Assembly: GCA_027064285.1 (NCBI GenBank)
Contig: JAMOPX010000022.1
Location: 1-21,850, forward strand
DNA from: Desulfobacterales bacterium
Lineage (GTDB): Bacteria > Desulfobacterota > DSM-4660 > Desulfatiglandales > JALVZP01
Length of the DNA: 21,850 nucleotides
Direction of reading: 5' to 3'
Both the position numbers and the translations under genes were made by a program. The notes below the pieces were generated by a model. The model was given only the letters and a program-made list of their open reading frames with translations, searched no databases and had not been told where the DNA came from. Shown piece after piece: positions 21,413 to 21,850 of this stretch (the stretch's first letter is position 1; each line of letters starts with the position of its first letter).

Positions 21413-21850
21413 TTATACCAATATCATTTCTGTTATTGGAGAACCTGCAGGGACCATAGGAAAGACATTCTCTTCAGGAGGTATCCTTATATCTACCAGC
21501 ACCACATTTTCAGTAGAAAGTGCCTTTTCTAATGCAGGCTTTACCTCTTCAGGCTTAGTTACCCTCATTCCAACAGCCCCATAAGCTTCTGCAAGCTTTA
21601 CAAAGTCAGGTGCATATGCAAGATAGGTCTGAGAGTATCTCTTTTCATAGAAGAGTTCTTGCCACTGCCTGACCATACCCAAGTAGCTATTGTTTAAGAT
21701 AATCACCTTTACATGAATATTATTCTGCACAGCAGTAGCCAGCTCTTGTATATTCATCTGTATGCTACCATCTCCTGCTATATCCACAACGACCTTGTCA
21801 GGACATGCTACTTTTGCTCCTATTGAAGCAGGAAAACCATATCCCATACA
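21413..21850 (-). CDS. ilvB: Acetolactate synthase large subunit, C-terminal part (runs off window)
   Basis: The catalytic subunit condenses two pyruvates, or pyruvate with 2-oxobutyrate, using thiamine diphosphate. Only the last 145 or so residues are inside the window; the frame is open to the right edge (CMGYGFPASIG). The thiamine-diphosphate motif starts at VVDIAGDGSIQMNIQELATA, with the NN of VIILNNSYLGMVRQWQ as its second half. The C-terminal PEENVFPMVPAGSPITEMI is typical. It ends 15 bp before ilvN. The N-terminal domains, FAD site and start lie outside the window. Confidence 0.96.
   Translation of the reverse strand, partial: CMGYGFPASIGAKVACPDKVVVDIAGDGSIQMNIQELATAVQNNIHVKVIILNNSYLGMVRQWQELFYEKRYSQTYLAYAPDFVKLAEAYGAVGMRVTKPEEVKPALEKALSTENVVLVDIRIPPEENVFPMVPAGSPITEMILV

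Noticed and set aside
1..21850. CRISPR array, tRNA or rRNA genes, prophage or defence genes
   Set aside because: No regularly spaced repeats, no cloverleaf with GGTTCGA-type arm, and no rRNA or phage-type genes were seen while reading both strands.

Overview
The window is a low-GC bacterial chromosome segment. The order ffh-rpsP-khpA-rimM-trmD-(SPOUT methyltransferase)-rplS-rnhB-yraN is the arrangement I know from Deltaproteobacteria/Desulfobacterota. AT-rich DNA with short ATGA-type gene overlaps would fit a thermophilic sulfate-reducer lineage such as the Desulfofervidus group. That placement is inference from gene order and composition, not from a database search.

Layout. (1) Positions 1-8672, all minus strand, hold a long translation/RNA-processing gene train. 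Read in the direction of transcription it is ffh, rpsP, khpA, rimM, trmD, a SPOUT-type RNA methyltransferase, then about 430 bp without a recognisable protein, then rplS, rnhB, yraN, rsmI, ptsH (HPr), ptsI (Enzyme I) and the 5' part of smpB. Most joints overlap or lie within about 12 nt, which suggests co-transcription. (2) 8673-11248 carries a possible structured RNA upstream of ffh, a small two-helix membrane protein on the plus strand, ndk on the minus strand, and a tandem pair of plus-strand cysteine-cluster (YkgJ-type) proteins. (3) 11223-12281 is argC on the minus strand, with its 3' end overlapping the second cysteine-cluster gene. (4) 12337-17598 looks acquired. It has a collapsed IS3-like element (two 35-bp inverted repeats around transposase scraps), then a very AT-rich two-gene operon. 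That operon encodes a CsgG-like lipoprotein and a 949-residue exported multidomain protein (GNA1162-like domain, fibronectin III, beta-helix repeats, LPP20/FlgT-like C-terminus). (5) 17599-21850, minus strand, holds the end of ilvB, then ilvN, tmk, a PpiD/SurA-like membrane-anchored folding factor and a degenerate YchF-like protein.

The most unusual element is at 4427-4747, between the SPOUT methyltransferase gene and rplS. It is much richer in G+C than its surroundings and folds on paper into several long helices. Seven of the eight wobble positions I counted are G-U on the minus (operon sense) strand and would be A-C mismatches on the other strand. It ends in a terminator-like hairpin 17 nt before the rplS start codon. 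I could not match it to RNase P RNA, tmRNA, SRP RNA, 6S RNA or a common riboswitch. It could be an undescribed structured RNA or an rplS leader. An open frame with a good ribosome-binding site runs through the same stretch, so a coding role is not excluded.

Second in interest is the CsgG-like/beta-helix operon, whose second gene now ends inside the inverted repeat of the IS remnant.
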